A stretch of 64,000 nucleotides of DNA from Acinetobacter chengduensis. Its GTDB lineage: Bacteria > Pseudomonadota > Gammaproteobacteria > Pseudomonadales > Moraxellaceae. Under the pieces are notes generated by a model that made no database searches, was not told where the DNA came from, and saw only the letters and a program-made list of their open reading frames with translations. Positions within the stretch are counted from its first letter, which is position 1, and every line of letters starts with the position of its first letter. Location: NCBI RefSeq assembly GCF_003664645.1, contig NZ_RCHC01000001.1:186001-250000 (forward strand). Reading direction: 5' to 3'. Shown piece by piece: positions 39,965-48,514 of the stretch. The position numbers and the translations under genes were made by a program.

Positions 39965-40365
39965 AACAGATCGACACATTTTGCTTGGCATTCATGCTGT
40001 ACTGGGTATTTTATGGATCTATCAAGGCTTAGTGCCTAAAATTTTAGTACAAGCCTCGGATGAGCTACGCATTTGGGCGCTCCAAGGGGTGACAGCAGAT
40101 CATGCGCGCGTATTCATGCAAATGTCTGGCACTGCTGAGATTGTATTTGGTCTATTGTTCTTTATATTCAGAAAAAGTCTATTCTTACATGCACTCAATT
40201 TGCTTGCGATGTTTCTTCTCAGCGGATTAATTGTATGGCTTGACCCAACTTACTTTTTACAGGCCTTCAATCCATTTGTGATGAACCTAGCTAGCAATGG
40301 CAACACTTTCGATGATTGCCATTGCACTCATTCAAGATGCAAAACATACATACTTAAACCGTTAA
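39957..40365 (+). pseudogene. DoxX-like membrane protein, frameshifted by a CTAG duplication
   Basis: A small DoxX-type membrane protein (HAVLGILWIYQGLVPKIL, MQMSGTAEIVFGLLFF, LNLLAMFLLSGLIVWL are membrane segments). The natural C-terminus is recoverable in another frame: after MNLA, removing four bases gives MATLSMIAIALIQDAKHTYL ending at the TAA at 40363-40365. The cause is visible, a tandem CTAG-CTAG at 40287-40294. As it stands, the frame instead runs on to 40391 with a polar, Cys-rich tail and loses the fourth membrane helix. Either the gene is newly inactivated or the duplication is an assembly error. Confidence 0.75.
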
Positions 40366-41409
40366 GCGTTTTCCTTCACGGATGCAAATAAATGGATTCA
40401 TCAATTTAGATGATTTCTGACGTGCTTTTTGCAAATCCTCTTCAGGTTGCTCTCGGCTTTCATCCGTAAGCTGGAAAGTACGGTAATGAATCGCCAAAGA
40501 ACATTTAGCATGTAAGTCTTTATGCGCTTGAAAAGCTTCGTCTGGATTCATGTGTAAATAACGCATCAGCAAACGTGGCTCGTATGCACCAATGGGCAAT
40601 AGCGCAATACGTGGCGCGCCATATTTGACAAAGATGTCTTTAAAATGTGGTGAATAGCCCGTGTCACCTGCAAAAAAACAATGGTCTTGACCATTTAATA
40701 CAGAGAAGCCACCCCACAACGCACGATTCTGATCGCGTAGACCACGCCCTGAACCATGTTGCGCTGGGGTATACACCAATTTCAAATCCCCCAATAACGC
40801 CGATTGCCACCAATCCAATTCATATACTTGAAAATGCGCAGGCAAGTAATAGCCATTGCCCAAGCCAGTATAAATTGGCATCGCAAAGCGTTCATGCAAC
40901 CACTCTAGGCTGGCAATATCCATGTGGTCATAATGATTATGACTCAATAGCACGGCATGAATTTCTGGAAGCTCTTCTAAAGCAATGCCCGCAGGACAAA
41001 CACGACGTGGCCCACTACCTTGCTTTGGACCTGCATATTCAGCCCATACGGGATCTGTCAGTAAGTTATATGGGCCAATTTGAATCAGCACTGTGGCATG
41101 GCCAACAAACCATACTTGCCAATCGTCTAAACGTGCATTGGGACGATTTTGCGGTAAAGAGCGCGAAGCTTGTTCAAATGTGGCATATTCACGCTTACGA
41201 TCAACCTTCCATGTTGAGCTACGTCGCTTTAGCATCCATTTAATAAAATTCGAGCGCTTATGTGCTTCAGGCGGACGCAGAGCATTTAAAAAATGCGTGC
41301 CATTAAAATGATTCGATGCAAGAAAATCAAATACAGGCTGTTGCCAAGTATGCGACAAACAGCGCGCTGCAGGTAACTGGAAATTTTTATGTTCTAAATC
41401 TTGCTTCAT
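40354..41409 (-). CDS. MBL-fold metallo-hydrolase (NAPE-PLD/RomA-like)
   Basis: A 351-residue metallo-beta-lactamase-fold protein. The metal site is LLSHNHYDHMDI (HxHxDH), with GDTGYSPHF and later AIHYRTF giving further ligands. The opening FVGHATVLIQIG and TDPVW are typical of the N-acyl-phosphatidylethanolamine phospholipase D/RomA group. Substrate unknown; a phosphodiester or lactone is likely. ATG 41409 is chosen since the open frame upstream to 41496 looks non-coding. Its 3' end overlaps the end of the convergent DoxX-like gene. Confidence 0.82.
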   Translation of the reverse strand: MKQDLEHKNFQLPAARCLSHTWQQPVFDFLASNHFNGTHFLNALRPPEAHKRSNFIKWMLKRRSSTWKVDRKREYATFEQASRSLPQNRPNARLDDWQVWFVGHATVLIQIGPYNLLTDPVWAEYAGPKQGSGPRRVCPAGIALEELPEIHAVLLSHNHYDHMDIASLEWLHERFAMPIYTGLGNGYYLPAHFQVYELDWWQSALLGDLKLVYTPAQHGSGRGLRDQNRALWGGFSVLNGQDHCFFAGDTGYSPHFKDIFVKYGAPRIALLPIGAYEPRLLMRYLHMNPDEAFQAHKDLHAKCSLAIHYRTFQLTDESREQPEEDLQKARQKSSKLMNPFICIREGKRLTV

Positions 41410-41660
41410 GAATATTTCGAGTTCTTCAATGTTAAATATGCCAACTCTGTCGAGTTTAACCCTACAGTGACACTGAAAGTAGCGAATTTCAACCACCTAC
41501 AGCACCTTTGTCTATGCTGAATCGACAAACTGTCATTGCACATCTATCAAGAGTGCCACAGTTTTATTTAAATTCTGTTGAATTTATGCGTCTAGAGTTT
41601 GCAACATGATCAATTTTTAAGTTGTTTAAGCAAGGCTGGAAATTAAACCCAAATGAGAGG

Positions 41661-41682
41661 TGTTCCACATGGAACATTTTTT
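41661..41682 (+). terminator. Orphan plus-strand terminator
   Basis: TGTTCC (41661-41666) and GGAACA (41671-41676) close around ACAT and are followed by six T residues. No plus-strand gene ends here: genes on both sides are on the minus strand. It may end a small RNA starting somewhere after 41500. Confidence 0.65.
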
Positions 41683-41704
41683 ATACAAATATTAAAAGTG
41701 GCAT

Positions 41705-41731
41705 AAAAAAGGAAGCATGAGCCTCCTTTTA
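41705..41731 (-). terminator. Rho-independent terminator of the DMT transporter gene
   Basis: Minus-strand AAAAGGAGGC and GCTTCCTTTT (one mismatch) pair around a 4-base loop, then T residues. Confidence 0.7.
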
Positions 41732-41745
41732 ATGAGCACTGCATC

Positions 41746-42654
41746 TTACTTGGCAAAATATTGCTCGTGCCATTCTTTCCAAAAATACAACACGATGCCG
41801 CACATCACCACAGCAATGCCCCAAATGGCATGCATACTGATATGTTCATGATTCAATGTTGCACCCAAAACCAATGCAATCACAGGTGTCATCACATTAC
41901 TCAGTGATACTGTAGATGCTGCTAAGCGTTTGATGAGCCAGAAGTAACACAGCATCGCCACAATGGAAGACAAAATCATGGTAAACAAGAAACCAATGAT
42001 GGCATTGGTACTTGGCATTTGCGTTGGAAAATATTGCCAAATAAATGGTATCAGCAACAATGAACCCAATGCAGATACCATGAGTGATCCCGTTGCTTGT
42101 GACATTGGTTTTAACGGTGCGTTGATCTGCTTGACCCAAAAAATTGAGCTTATATAAGACACCATCGAAATCAGCATGAGTACCACACCCCATGGGTTGA
42201 CCTGACTGTCTGCGGAATCGACAAATACATAACTTAAACCCGCAATGGCGATTGCCATACCCAGCCACTGTAGCCAAATCAGTTTATGGGTTTTTAAAAT
42301 CACATGCCCAATTAAGCCAGCCACCAATGGTGAAAAACCAAAAATAAGTGCCATAAGGCCCGAGGTTAAATAATTGGCTGCGAGGTAAATAAAGAGCTGT
42401 GCGCCAATCAAATTTAGACTGCCTGCCACGTAACTCTGCATCGACACTTTGTCAAAAGGCAGTGGATTACGCATAACTGCCAAAATTGCTAAGGCAATAA
42501 TACACGCGCCAAAATAACGAATGATTAGCACCCACATGGGATGTACTTCTGCCACGCTCCATACAATTGCAAGTGGCGTCGCTGCCCAAATCAGGACCAG
42601 CACGGCATAAATACTTGCCGTGACGATGATGGGAGATGATGAATTTGAACTCAT
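41746..42654 (-). CDS. DMT-family transporter (two EamA domains)
   Basis: A 302-residue inner-membrane protein with about ten membrane segments arranged as two EamA repeats (about 13-145 and 155-292). The family exports or imports small metabolites. It is on the same strand as and about 290 bp downstream of hcaD, but a terminator ends the hca unit first, so it is probably independent. A role in aromatic-acid transport is possible but unsupported. Confidence 0.85.
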   Translation of the reverse strand: MSSNSSSPIIVTASIYAVLVLIWAATPLAIVWSVAEVHPMWVLIIRYFGACIIALAILAVMRNPLPFDKVSMQSYVAGSLNLIGAQLFIYLAANYLTSGLMALIFGFSPLVAGLIGHVILKTHKLIWLQWLGMAIAIAGLSYVFVDSADSQVNPWGVVLMLISMVSYISSIFWVKQINAPLKPMSQATGSLMVSALGSLLLIPFIWQYFPTQMPSTNAIIGFLFTMILSSIVAMLCYFWLIKRLAASTVSLSNVMTPVIALVLGATLNHEHISMHAIWGIAVVMCGIVLYFWKEWHEQYFAK

Positions 42655-42892
42655 AAACTGCTCAATAAAAATGTATTAGAAAGAATCGAACCAAATTTAT
42701 GTTCAAATCCACAATCAACGATACTGGAATCGGTATGGATGCCACCAGATCGTTTGGGGTATAAGCATATACCCTCGGTACTATAAGAAGATTTTGGTTA
42801 CTTTACACTTTAAAAAGTAAGACATCCCAACGCAATCTCATCAAAATCACAATGCAAATTGCGGGTATACCTGATGACTAAACAACAGCCAT

Positions 42893-42924
42893 AAAAAAGC
42901 AGACCCACGTTACCGCAAGTCTGC
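42893..42924 (-). terminator. Rho-independent terminator of the hca operon
   Basis: Minus-strand GCAGAC (42924-42919) pairs with GTCTGC (42904-42899), followed by six T residues, just after hcaD. Confidence 0.82.
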
Positions 42925-42942
42925 TCTGCTTAGAATTTCAGC

Positions 42943-44172
42943 TTACTTTACAAGTTTACGTAAATCTTGACTTAAATCTAAATATTTGTCCGCTTCAAAA
43001 GCAGCATTTTTGCTAATCAGCTTTTTAAGATGACGCATCTCTTTAGCAGCATTTACTGTAATACCACCAACGATCACACCGTCAGTCACACCGAACAATA
43101 CGAAAGAAGATTCAGCACGTTGTTCTGCGTTAATTTCACCACGTACTAGCCAATCGCTTGCTGCCATATCACCAACGAATTGATAATTGATGTCGAGCTG
43201 GTCTGTCCAGAACCATGCTGGATTTGGGGTAGGATGCTCAACATTCATCACGTGACGTGCAAAGATACCTGCTTGAAGATTGGCATTTTCCCAAGTCTCA
43301 ACACGGCGGTGATTACCACAATCACGTAATTGAGTTGCAACATCGCCTGCAGCATAAATGTCTGCATTCGACGTTTGGCAGTTTTCATTTACTTTGATTG
43401 CAAGATCAACTTCGAGGCCTGCGTCAACTGCAAGCTGTGAATTTGGCACAATACCAATACCGTAAACTACAGCATCTGCACGAAGTTCTTCACCATCACC
43501 TAAAGTTACAACGATTTCTTCGCCATCCAATTTGCAATCTGCAATTGACGTTTCAAGGCGTACATCAACGCCTGCAAGGCGTTGCTGTGCCAATAAGAAT
43601 TCGCTTAACACACGTGGCGATGAACGACCCATCACCATTGGACCCATTTCGATCACAGTCACTTCACAGTCTTTGAAACGTGCAGATGAAGCAAGCTCTA
43701 GACCAATCACGCCACCACCGATCAAAATGATACGGCGACCTGCTTGTAATACAGGTACGAGTGCTTGTGAGTCTTCAAGGTTACGCAGTGTATAAACGTG
43801 TTTACCCAAAGCATCAAAGTTTGGTAAACGACGTGCAGCACCGCCTGTAGCTAAAAGCAATTTGTCAAAAGCAACAAGGTCACCGTTTTGAAGTTCAACA
43901 GTCTTCGCTTCAGCATTGATTTTTACAACGCCATTGCCACGAATTGTTTCAACACCAAGATCTGCCAGTTTTTCAATCGACAAAATTTCAATCTTGGTTT
44001 CTTCAGGTTTTAGAATCACGTCTTTTGATAATGGCGGACGCTCATAAGGAAGATGCGTTTCATCACCAATTAAAATGATTTTACCTTCGTATTTGTTCGC
44101 ACGAAGTTCTAAAATCGCACTCGCACCTGCTTGACCAGCACCTACGATTACAACGGTTTCAATGTTGCTCAT
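42943..44172 (-). CDS. hcaD: 3-phenylpropionate/cinnamate dioxygenase ferredoxin-NAD reductase
   Basis: A 409-residue FAD reductase that passes electrons from NADH to the Rieske ferredoxin HcaC. It has two dinucleotide-binding motifs (VIVGAGQAGASA near residue 8 and ILIGGGVIGLELA near 150), an FAD motif (ADIYAAGDVA) and a C-terminal reductase domain. Length matches E. coli HcaD (400). It is the last gene of the hcaE-F-C-B-mhpB-hcaD unit, starting 4 bp after mhpB stops. Identification as HcaD rests on context and family, since related reductases serve many dioxygenases. Confidence 0.88.
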   Translation of the reverse strand: MSNIETVVIVGAGQAGASAILELRANKYEGKIILIGDETHLPYERPPLSKDVILKPEETKIEILSIEKLADLGVETIRGNGVVKINAEAKTVELQNGDLVAFDKLLLATGGAARRLPNFDALGKHVYTLRNLEDSQALVPVLQAGRRIILIGGGVIGLELASSARFKDCEVTVIEMGPMVMGRSSPRVLSEFLLAQQRLAGVDVRLETSIADCKLDGEEIVVTLGDGEELRADAVVYGIGIVPNSQLAVDAGLEVDLAIKVNENCQTSNADIYAAGDVATQLRDCGNHRRVETWENANLQAGIFARHVMNVEHPTPNPAWFWTDQLDINYQFVGDMAASDWLVRGEINAEQRAESSFVLFGVTDGVIVGGITVNAAKEMRHLKKLISKNAAFEADKYLDLSQDLRKLVK

Positions 44173-44176
44173 GTTG

Positions 44177-45142
44177 TTAACCTTTCAATTCTGCAGATAC
44201 GATGCCGAAGCCCGCGATCCACTCACTAATGTCTTCGTAGCAATGAGTTGTCATGTCGTATTCACCCAATTCACTGAGTGTAGCAAATGCAGCCATCCAA
44301 GAACGTACTTCTTGACCGCCACGACCGCCTTCACGACGAATTTCGTCTTCTGTCATTGCTTCTAAAGCAGCAAAATCAGCATTTTTGAATTTTTCAAGCA
44401 ATGCAATATCCCACTCTGGACTAAGTGGTACAGCCACTGAAGTATCGCCAGCCGCCAATTTTTGGCCTACTGCAATAATTTTGGCTTGACGTGCATTACG
44501 TGCCTCTTCAGTCGGGTTACGACCTGCAATTAGGAACTCTTCCACTTCAGGTGGTACAGAACCCATTTGAGGTGTAGGTGGATCATGTGAAAGCCCCCCC
44601 GTACCCAATACAAGCACACGCTCATTTTCAAGGTTTAAAGACTTGATAAACTGACCAACAGCACGGCCCAAAGCAAGCGTACGCTTGGTGGTTGGCATTG
44701 GTGCTGCAGCGCCATTAATAAAAATTGGAATCGTTGGATAACGATCAAGTTTACCGTCACATAAGAAATGTAATGGCTGAGTCACGCCATGATCCGCTTG
44801 CATACGGTATGAGTATGCAACGTCAACACCTTCATCCAGTACACGGCGTACCAAAGCCAATGCTTGGTCTTCAGGTACATCAATGTGGCCATTGTCTTTA
44901 CCATAATCCCAGTCGCCTGCAGCTGTGGCACGAATGCCCACGCAGAAACTTGGCATCAGGTCATAGAAGAAACCATTAAAATGGTCTGGACCAAACGTAA
45001 TGATCAGGGTTGGGTCGTAAGCTTTGACTTCAGCAGACAAGGTTGCAAATGCAGAACGAACTTTTTGCTCTTGCGCTTGATCTTGCGGTGAAGCAAATTC
45101 CATTAAAGGACTATGCGATGCACAAATAAGTTTAACGGCCAT
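44177..45142 (-). CDS. mhpB: 2,3-dihydroxyphenylpropionate/2,3-dihydroxycinnamate 1,2-dioxygenase
   Basis: A 321-residue class III (LigB-type) extradiol dioxygenase that opens the catechol ring meta to the diol. It aligns closely with E. coli MhpB from LICASHSPLMEF through FGPDHFNGFFYDLMPSFC to SEWIAGFG. Putative iron-ligand and catalytic His are seen: His10, His54, His117 (MQADHGVTQPL) and His185 (GGLSHDPP). Start ATG 45142 has GGAG at 6 bases; a 17-residue hydrophobic in-frame extension upstream is coded by a hairpin and is rejected. Unlike E. coli, where mhpB is in the mhp operon, here it sits between hcaB and hcaD. Confidence 0.93.
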   Translation of the reverse strand: MAVKLICASHSPLMEFASPQDQAQEQKVRSAFATLSAEVKAYDPTLIITFGPDHFNGFFYDLMPSFCVGIRATAAGDWDYGKDNGHIDVPEDQALALVRRVLDEGVDVAYSYRMQADHGVTQPLHFLCDGKLDRYPTIPIFINGAAAPMPTTKRTLALGRAVGQFIKSLNLENERVLVLGTGGLSHDPPTPQMGSVPPEVEEFLIAGRNPTEEARNARQAKIIAVGQKLAAGDTSVAVPLSPEWDIALLEKFKNADFAALEAMTEDEIRREGGRGGQEVRSWMAAFATLSELGEYDMTTHCYEDISEWIAGFGIVSAELKG

Positions 45143-45160
45143 GAGAGACTCCAAAAGGAA

Positions 45161-45182
45161 GGCAGCTAAAAGGATAGCTGCC
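45161..45182 (-). promoter_or_regulatory. Intercistronic hairpin between hcaB and mhpB
   Basis: A perfect 8-bp stem, GGCAGCTA (45161-45168) with TAGCTGCC (45175-45182), around a 6-base loop, in the only sizeable gap (65 bp) inside the operon. On the minus strand it is followed by a C-interrupted T tract. It may act as an attenuator or RNA-processing/stability element. Confidence 0.55.
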
Positions 45183-45207
45183 AATAAGTCCATTTAAGAC
45201 TAGATTT

Positions 45208-46023
45208 TTATTCGTCAAAGAAACCTGCACGTGGTTGACGTAAACCACGAATCCCAAGACCGCATTCTGCATTAATCAGAACACCAGTCAGTGGACGGTT
45301 ATTTTGACGAGATGCCAAGAGCACATAAGAACCTGTCATTTCTTCCGGTTCAGGTAAGAAATTCAGTGGCATACCACGTGCGATTTTCTCAGGATCACGT
45401 GCATCTAACAAGCCAAGGTTCTCTTGACCCAAAGATGCAGCACCTTTGATATTCACATTCATACCTGATGGTGCAACAGCGTTCACTCGTACTTTAGGCG
45501 CAAGTTCATAGGCTAATTCTTTCATAATGCCCACACCCGCATGCTTAGATGCAGTATATACAGGGCCTCCGCCAGCAGAGTACAGTGCCGAATTAGACAA
45601 AGTAAATATGATAGAACCTTCAGAAGCGATCAATGCATCTAGCGCAGCCTTCGCACCTAAGATGAGTGATTTGGTATTAATACCCATAATCTCATCAAAA
45701 GCTTTTTCAAGTTGCTCACCAGATGTATTGACGATATCTGCATAGTGATCCCAGATACCGGCATTACCTACGAAACAGTCGAGTTTGCCAAAACGCTCTA
45801 CAGTTGCTTGAACTGCACGAACGTTATCTGCATAGCTGGCTACATCGCCTTCAATTGCAAGAACCTTACCACCAAAGTGTTCATTCAATGCATCCACTTT
45901 TGCCTTTGAACGTTGAAGAACAGCCACTTGTGCACCTTCTTCTAAGAAACGTTCAACCAGTGCCCAGCCTAAACCAGAACCACCACCAGTAATAAGTGCA
46001 ACTTCGCCTTGTAGCCAACCCAT
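45208..46023 (-). CDS. hcaB: cis-2,3-dihydrodiol dehydrogenase
   Basis: A 271-residue short-chain dehydrogenase that oxidises the cis-dihydrodiol of phenylpropionate or cinnamate to the 2,3-diol with NAD. It has ITGGGSGLGWALVERF (10-25), CFVGNAGIWDHYADI and the catalytic YTASKHAGVG. The length equals E. coli HcaB (270). Starts 2 bp after hcaC stops. Closely related BphB-type enzymes share these marks, so the HcaB call depends on the HcaE-like partner. Confidence 0.92.
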   Translation of the reverse strand: MGWLQGEVALITGGGSGLGWALVERFLEEGAQVAVLQRSKAKVDALNEHFGGKVLAIEGDVASYADNVRAVQATVERFGKLDCFVGNAGIWDHYADIVNTSGEQLEKAFDEIMGINTKSLILGAKAALDALIASEGSIIFTLSNSALYSAGGGPVYTASKHAGVGIMKELAYELAPKVRVNAVAPSGMNVNIKGAASLGQENLGLLDARDPEKIARGMPLNFLPEPEEMTGSYVLLASRQNNRPLTGVLINAECGLGIRGLRQPRAGFFDE

Positions 46024-46025
46024 GA

Positions 46026-46352
46026 TTACTCTCCTGCCATTTCTACAAACAATTGACCATCTTCAACAATCACTGGGAAAGTTTTAATTGGATCAGTTGC
46101 TGGTAGACACAATGCTTCACCTGTTTTTAAACAGAAACGCGCTGAATGTAATGGACATTCAACAGTACCGTCATCTTCAAGGTAACCTTCTGACATAGAA
46201 GCATTACCATGACTGCATTTATCATTCATCGCGAAGAATTCTCCGCCATTATTAAATACAGCGAGCGCTTCGATACCGTTTACGCCACAATCTACTTTCA
46301 ATGCTTCGCCTTCGTCTAATTCATCAACTTGGCAAACAAAAATCTTATTCAT
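46026..46352 (-). CDS. hcaC: Dioxygenase Rieske ferredoxin component
   Basis: A 108-residue [2Fe-2S] Rieske ferredoxin carrying electrons from HcaD to HcaE. Cluster ligands are Cys46 and His48 (CSHG) and Cys66 and His69 (CPLHSARF). Length matches HcaC (106). It overlaps hcaF by one base (TAATG). Confidence 0.93.
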   Translation of the reverse strand: MNKIFVCQVDELDEGEALKVDCGVNGIEALAVFNNGGEFFAMNDKCSHGNASMSEGYLEDDGTVECPLHSARFCLKTGEALCLPATDPIKTFPVIVEDGQLFVEMAGE

Positions 46353-46870
46353 TAGAAGAACACACTCAGGTTATGTGAGCTGTAAGTAACTTGGTCAAGC
46401 GTGATCTTACGGTTGAAGATTTGGAAGCCTAAGCCACCTTCAACTTTACGAATCTTGTCATGACGTTTACCACAGTAAATAACAACGTCTTTCTCTTTTT
46501 GCGTACGGTATAACAAGTAAGTTACGTACACATCGTACTCGTCTTCAACCTCAGTTGCTTCTGCAATCACGTTAGACACCATGTGTGTTGTACGTGAAGG
46601 AGGCTCTTCAGCCCAAGCCATACCTGTCTCAAGACGAGCGACACGACGCTCTAAAAGATCTTTCGTATCATTGAAAACCCAAGTTGTAGGGGGTTCAACT
46701 GAACGACGACGGTCACGGGTTTGTGCGTTTGGCGTTGTACGCAAAGTGTAAGAAATATCTTCACTCAGCGTGTCTAGCCAATCGCGGAATTTCCAATCGT
46801 CAAGCAATTTTGCTTCACGGAAAAGGAACTGACTAATTTGATGATGAAGTTCTAAACTCACTTGACTCAT
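46352..46870 (-). CDS. hcaF: 3-phenylpropionate/cinnamate dioxygenase beta subunit
   Basis: A 172-residue structural beta subunit of the ring-hydroxylating dioxygenase. It has the family's [20 protein letters not shown] near the N-terminus, [20 protein letters not shown] and a C-terminal [19 protein letters not shown]. Length matches HcaF (172). It overlaps hcaE by 4 bp (ATGA), indicating coupled translation. Confidence 0.94.
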   Translation of the reverse strand: MSQVSLELHHQISQFLFREAKLLDDWKFRDWLDTLSEDISYTLRTTPNAQTRDRRRSVEPPTTWVFNDTKDLLERRVARLETGMAWAEEPPSRTTHMVSNVIAEATEVEDEYDVYVTYLLYRTQKEKDVVIYCGKRHDKIRKVEGGLGFQIFNRKITLDQVTYSSHNLSVFF

Positions 46871-48234
46871 TTCATAAGCTCCTTCTCATATTCGTCAGCC
46901 GCAGCTTCAACGTCTTCCCATTTTTCATGAATCAACAGATCTGCCCAGCGACGGTACATACCGCGTGCTGCAGTTTCTGAGAAAATGTAGTTGGTAATGC
47001 CTGGAATGCCGTCTTCACGTACTTTCTCGTTGCCTTTACCCATTTCCATGATGAGTTTGTTTTTACGTGCTTTGTAGCCACGTAAAACTTTTTGAATCTC
47101 AATCCAGTTCTCAGAGTCATCTTGCTCTAGGAAACCAGCTGGACCAAATGCACGTGTTGCAGAACGTTCAAATGCTTCTTTCACTTCTTGTGATGCTTCA
47201 GCATCTGCAATACAGAATGCCCACACTTCAGTTTTGTTTGGACCACGTGGGTGCCATACGCGAAGTGTTGCAGTACCGTTCAACCAAGACAATGTTGGGA
47301 ACATCGTGTTATGACCCGCAAGACGAAGTGCACGTACTTCACCTAAACGCTCTTTCACTTCTTCGTAAGTTTCACGGAAGTAGTTTGCAACTTCACCGTC
47401 AACCCATACGTTTGCATCTGGCTTCTCTGTAAAGAAGAAACCTGAACCATGGCCACGTGAACCGTATTGGATTGCGTCTTTCGCAGTTTCCCATACTGGA
47501 CGAGCAGTTTGTGCTGCACCAAGCTTTTTAGAGCCTTCGTCATCTGGTTTCGCGCCAAGAACTTGAATTGCAGACGCGTGAGAGAACAATGCGTGATATT
47601 GGTCAGATGCGAACTGTTCAGCTGCAAATTTCCAGTTACACTCGATTTCCCACTTGTGCACACCACCAATAATTTCTGTACCACCTGGACGACGGTCTAA
47701 TACGCCATCTAAGTACCAAGCGATATCGCCCATGTATTCTTCTAGGTCAGGTGTTGTTTCATCCCAACATGCGAATACTAAGCCTTTGTATGATTTAACA
47801 CGGTTAACTTCAACTAGACCCCATTGCTCTTTACAAGCACCATGCGGGAAAGCACGGTCTTCAAGTGGAATGTCTTTCAGTGAACCGTCAATACCGTATG
47901 ACCAGCCGTGGTATGGGCAAGTAAACGCACGTGTGTTACCACAGTCTGCGAAGCTTACGCGCATAGAACGGTGACGGCATTGGTTTAAGAATGCTTTGAT
48001 TGAGCCGTCTTTTTGACGTGCCACAATAATTGGATCTTCACCCATATAGGTATTGAAGAAATCCCCAGCCTTAGGAATTTGGCTCTCATGGCAAAGGAAC
48101 AACCATGTACGACCGAAAACACGCTCTAATTCTAATTCGTAGATATCAGGATCTGTATAGATCGATGGCGTAATACGTCCATTTTGCGCATCGACTAAAG
48201 CATCGATTTCGCGCACATCAATTTTTCCACTCAT
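46867..48234 (-). CDS. hcaE: 3-phenylpropionate/cinnamate dioxygenase alpha subunit
   Basis: A 455-residue catalytic subunit that adds O2 to the ring at the 2,3 positions. The Rieske centre has Cys86-His88 (CRHR) and Cys106-His109 (CPYHGWSYG). The mononuclear iron His are His214 and His219 in [13 protein letters not shown]. Similarity to E. coli HcaE is high along the whole length as I recall it ([36 protein letters not shown]), which sets it apart from biphenyl- or benzoate-type subunits. Start ATG 48234 has AGGAG 8 bases upstream; the seven-residue longer frame is rejected. It is the first gene of the unit. Confidence 0.95.
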   Translation of the reverse strand: MSGKIDVREIDALVDAQNGRITPSIYTDPDIYELELERVFGRTWLFLCHESQIPKAGDFFNTYMGEDPIIVARQKDGSIKAFLNQCRHRSMRVSFADCGNTRAFTCPYHGWSYGIDGSLKDIPLEDRAFPHGACKEQWGLVEVNRVKSYKGLVFACWDETTPDLEEYMGDIAWYLDGVLDRRPGGTEIIGGVHKWEIECNWKFAAEQFASDQYHALFSHASAIQVLGAKPDDEGSKKLGAAQTARPVWETAKDAIQYGSRGHGSGFFFTEKPDANVWVDGEVANYFRETYEEVKERLGEVRALRLAGHNTMFPTLSWLNGTATLRVWHPRGPNKTEVWAFCIADAEASQEVKEAFERSATRAFGPAGFLEQDDSENWIEIQKVLRGYKARKNKLIMEMGKGNEKVREDGIPGITNYIFSETAARGMYRRWADLLIHEKWEDVEAAADEYEKELMK

Positions 48235-48360
48235 GAAAAGCTCTCCTGTGGCCACTTAGGTCACAAAACAAATAGACTCAACTTTCCGACGATGATGGAT
48301 TTTCACTGAGTTTTGCGGAAATATTTTTTTTGTTTTAATTAAGAGCTTTCACCAATTATT

Positions 48361-48390
48361 AGAATAGATATTTTTGATATACGCTTTCAA
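48361..48390 (-). promoter_or_regulatory. Predicted hcaE promoter region
   Basis: On the minus strand TTGAAA (48385-48390) and TATTCT (48361-48366) lie 18 bases apart. The spacer contains an AT-rich near-palindrome (ATATCAAAAATAT) of LysR-operator style. Activation by the divergent HcaR is inferred. Confidence 0.4.
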
Positions 48391-48434
48391 TAAAACCCAC
48401 CAAGACCATTTATTTTCTAAATGGCAAAATCAAC

Positions 48435-48464
48435 TTCACGACATAGTTGTTTATAGATTATACT
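48435..48464 (+). promoter_or_regulatory. Predicted hcaR promoter
   Basis: TTCACG (48435-48440) and TATACT (48459-48464) with an 18-base spacer, about 50 bp before the hcaR start. It lies within 50 bp of the hcaE promoter on the other strand, so one HcaR site could serve both. Confidence 0.45.
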
Positions 48465-48514
48465 GACTTGAACTCATAGTAAGACATTTTTTGGATTACT
48501 CCTAGGCTAGATAT

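Noticed and set aside
42655..42892. DMT transporter as part of the hca operon
   Set aside because: A clear terminator ends the operon after hcaD and a gap of nearly 300 bp follows; kept as a separate gene.
45143..45193. 17-residue hydrophobic N-terminal extension of MhpB resembling a signal
   Set aside because: It is coded by the intercistronic hairpin, lacks a ribosome site, and MhpB is cytoplasmic with homology starting at ATG 45142.
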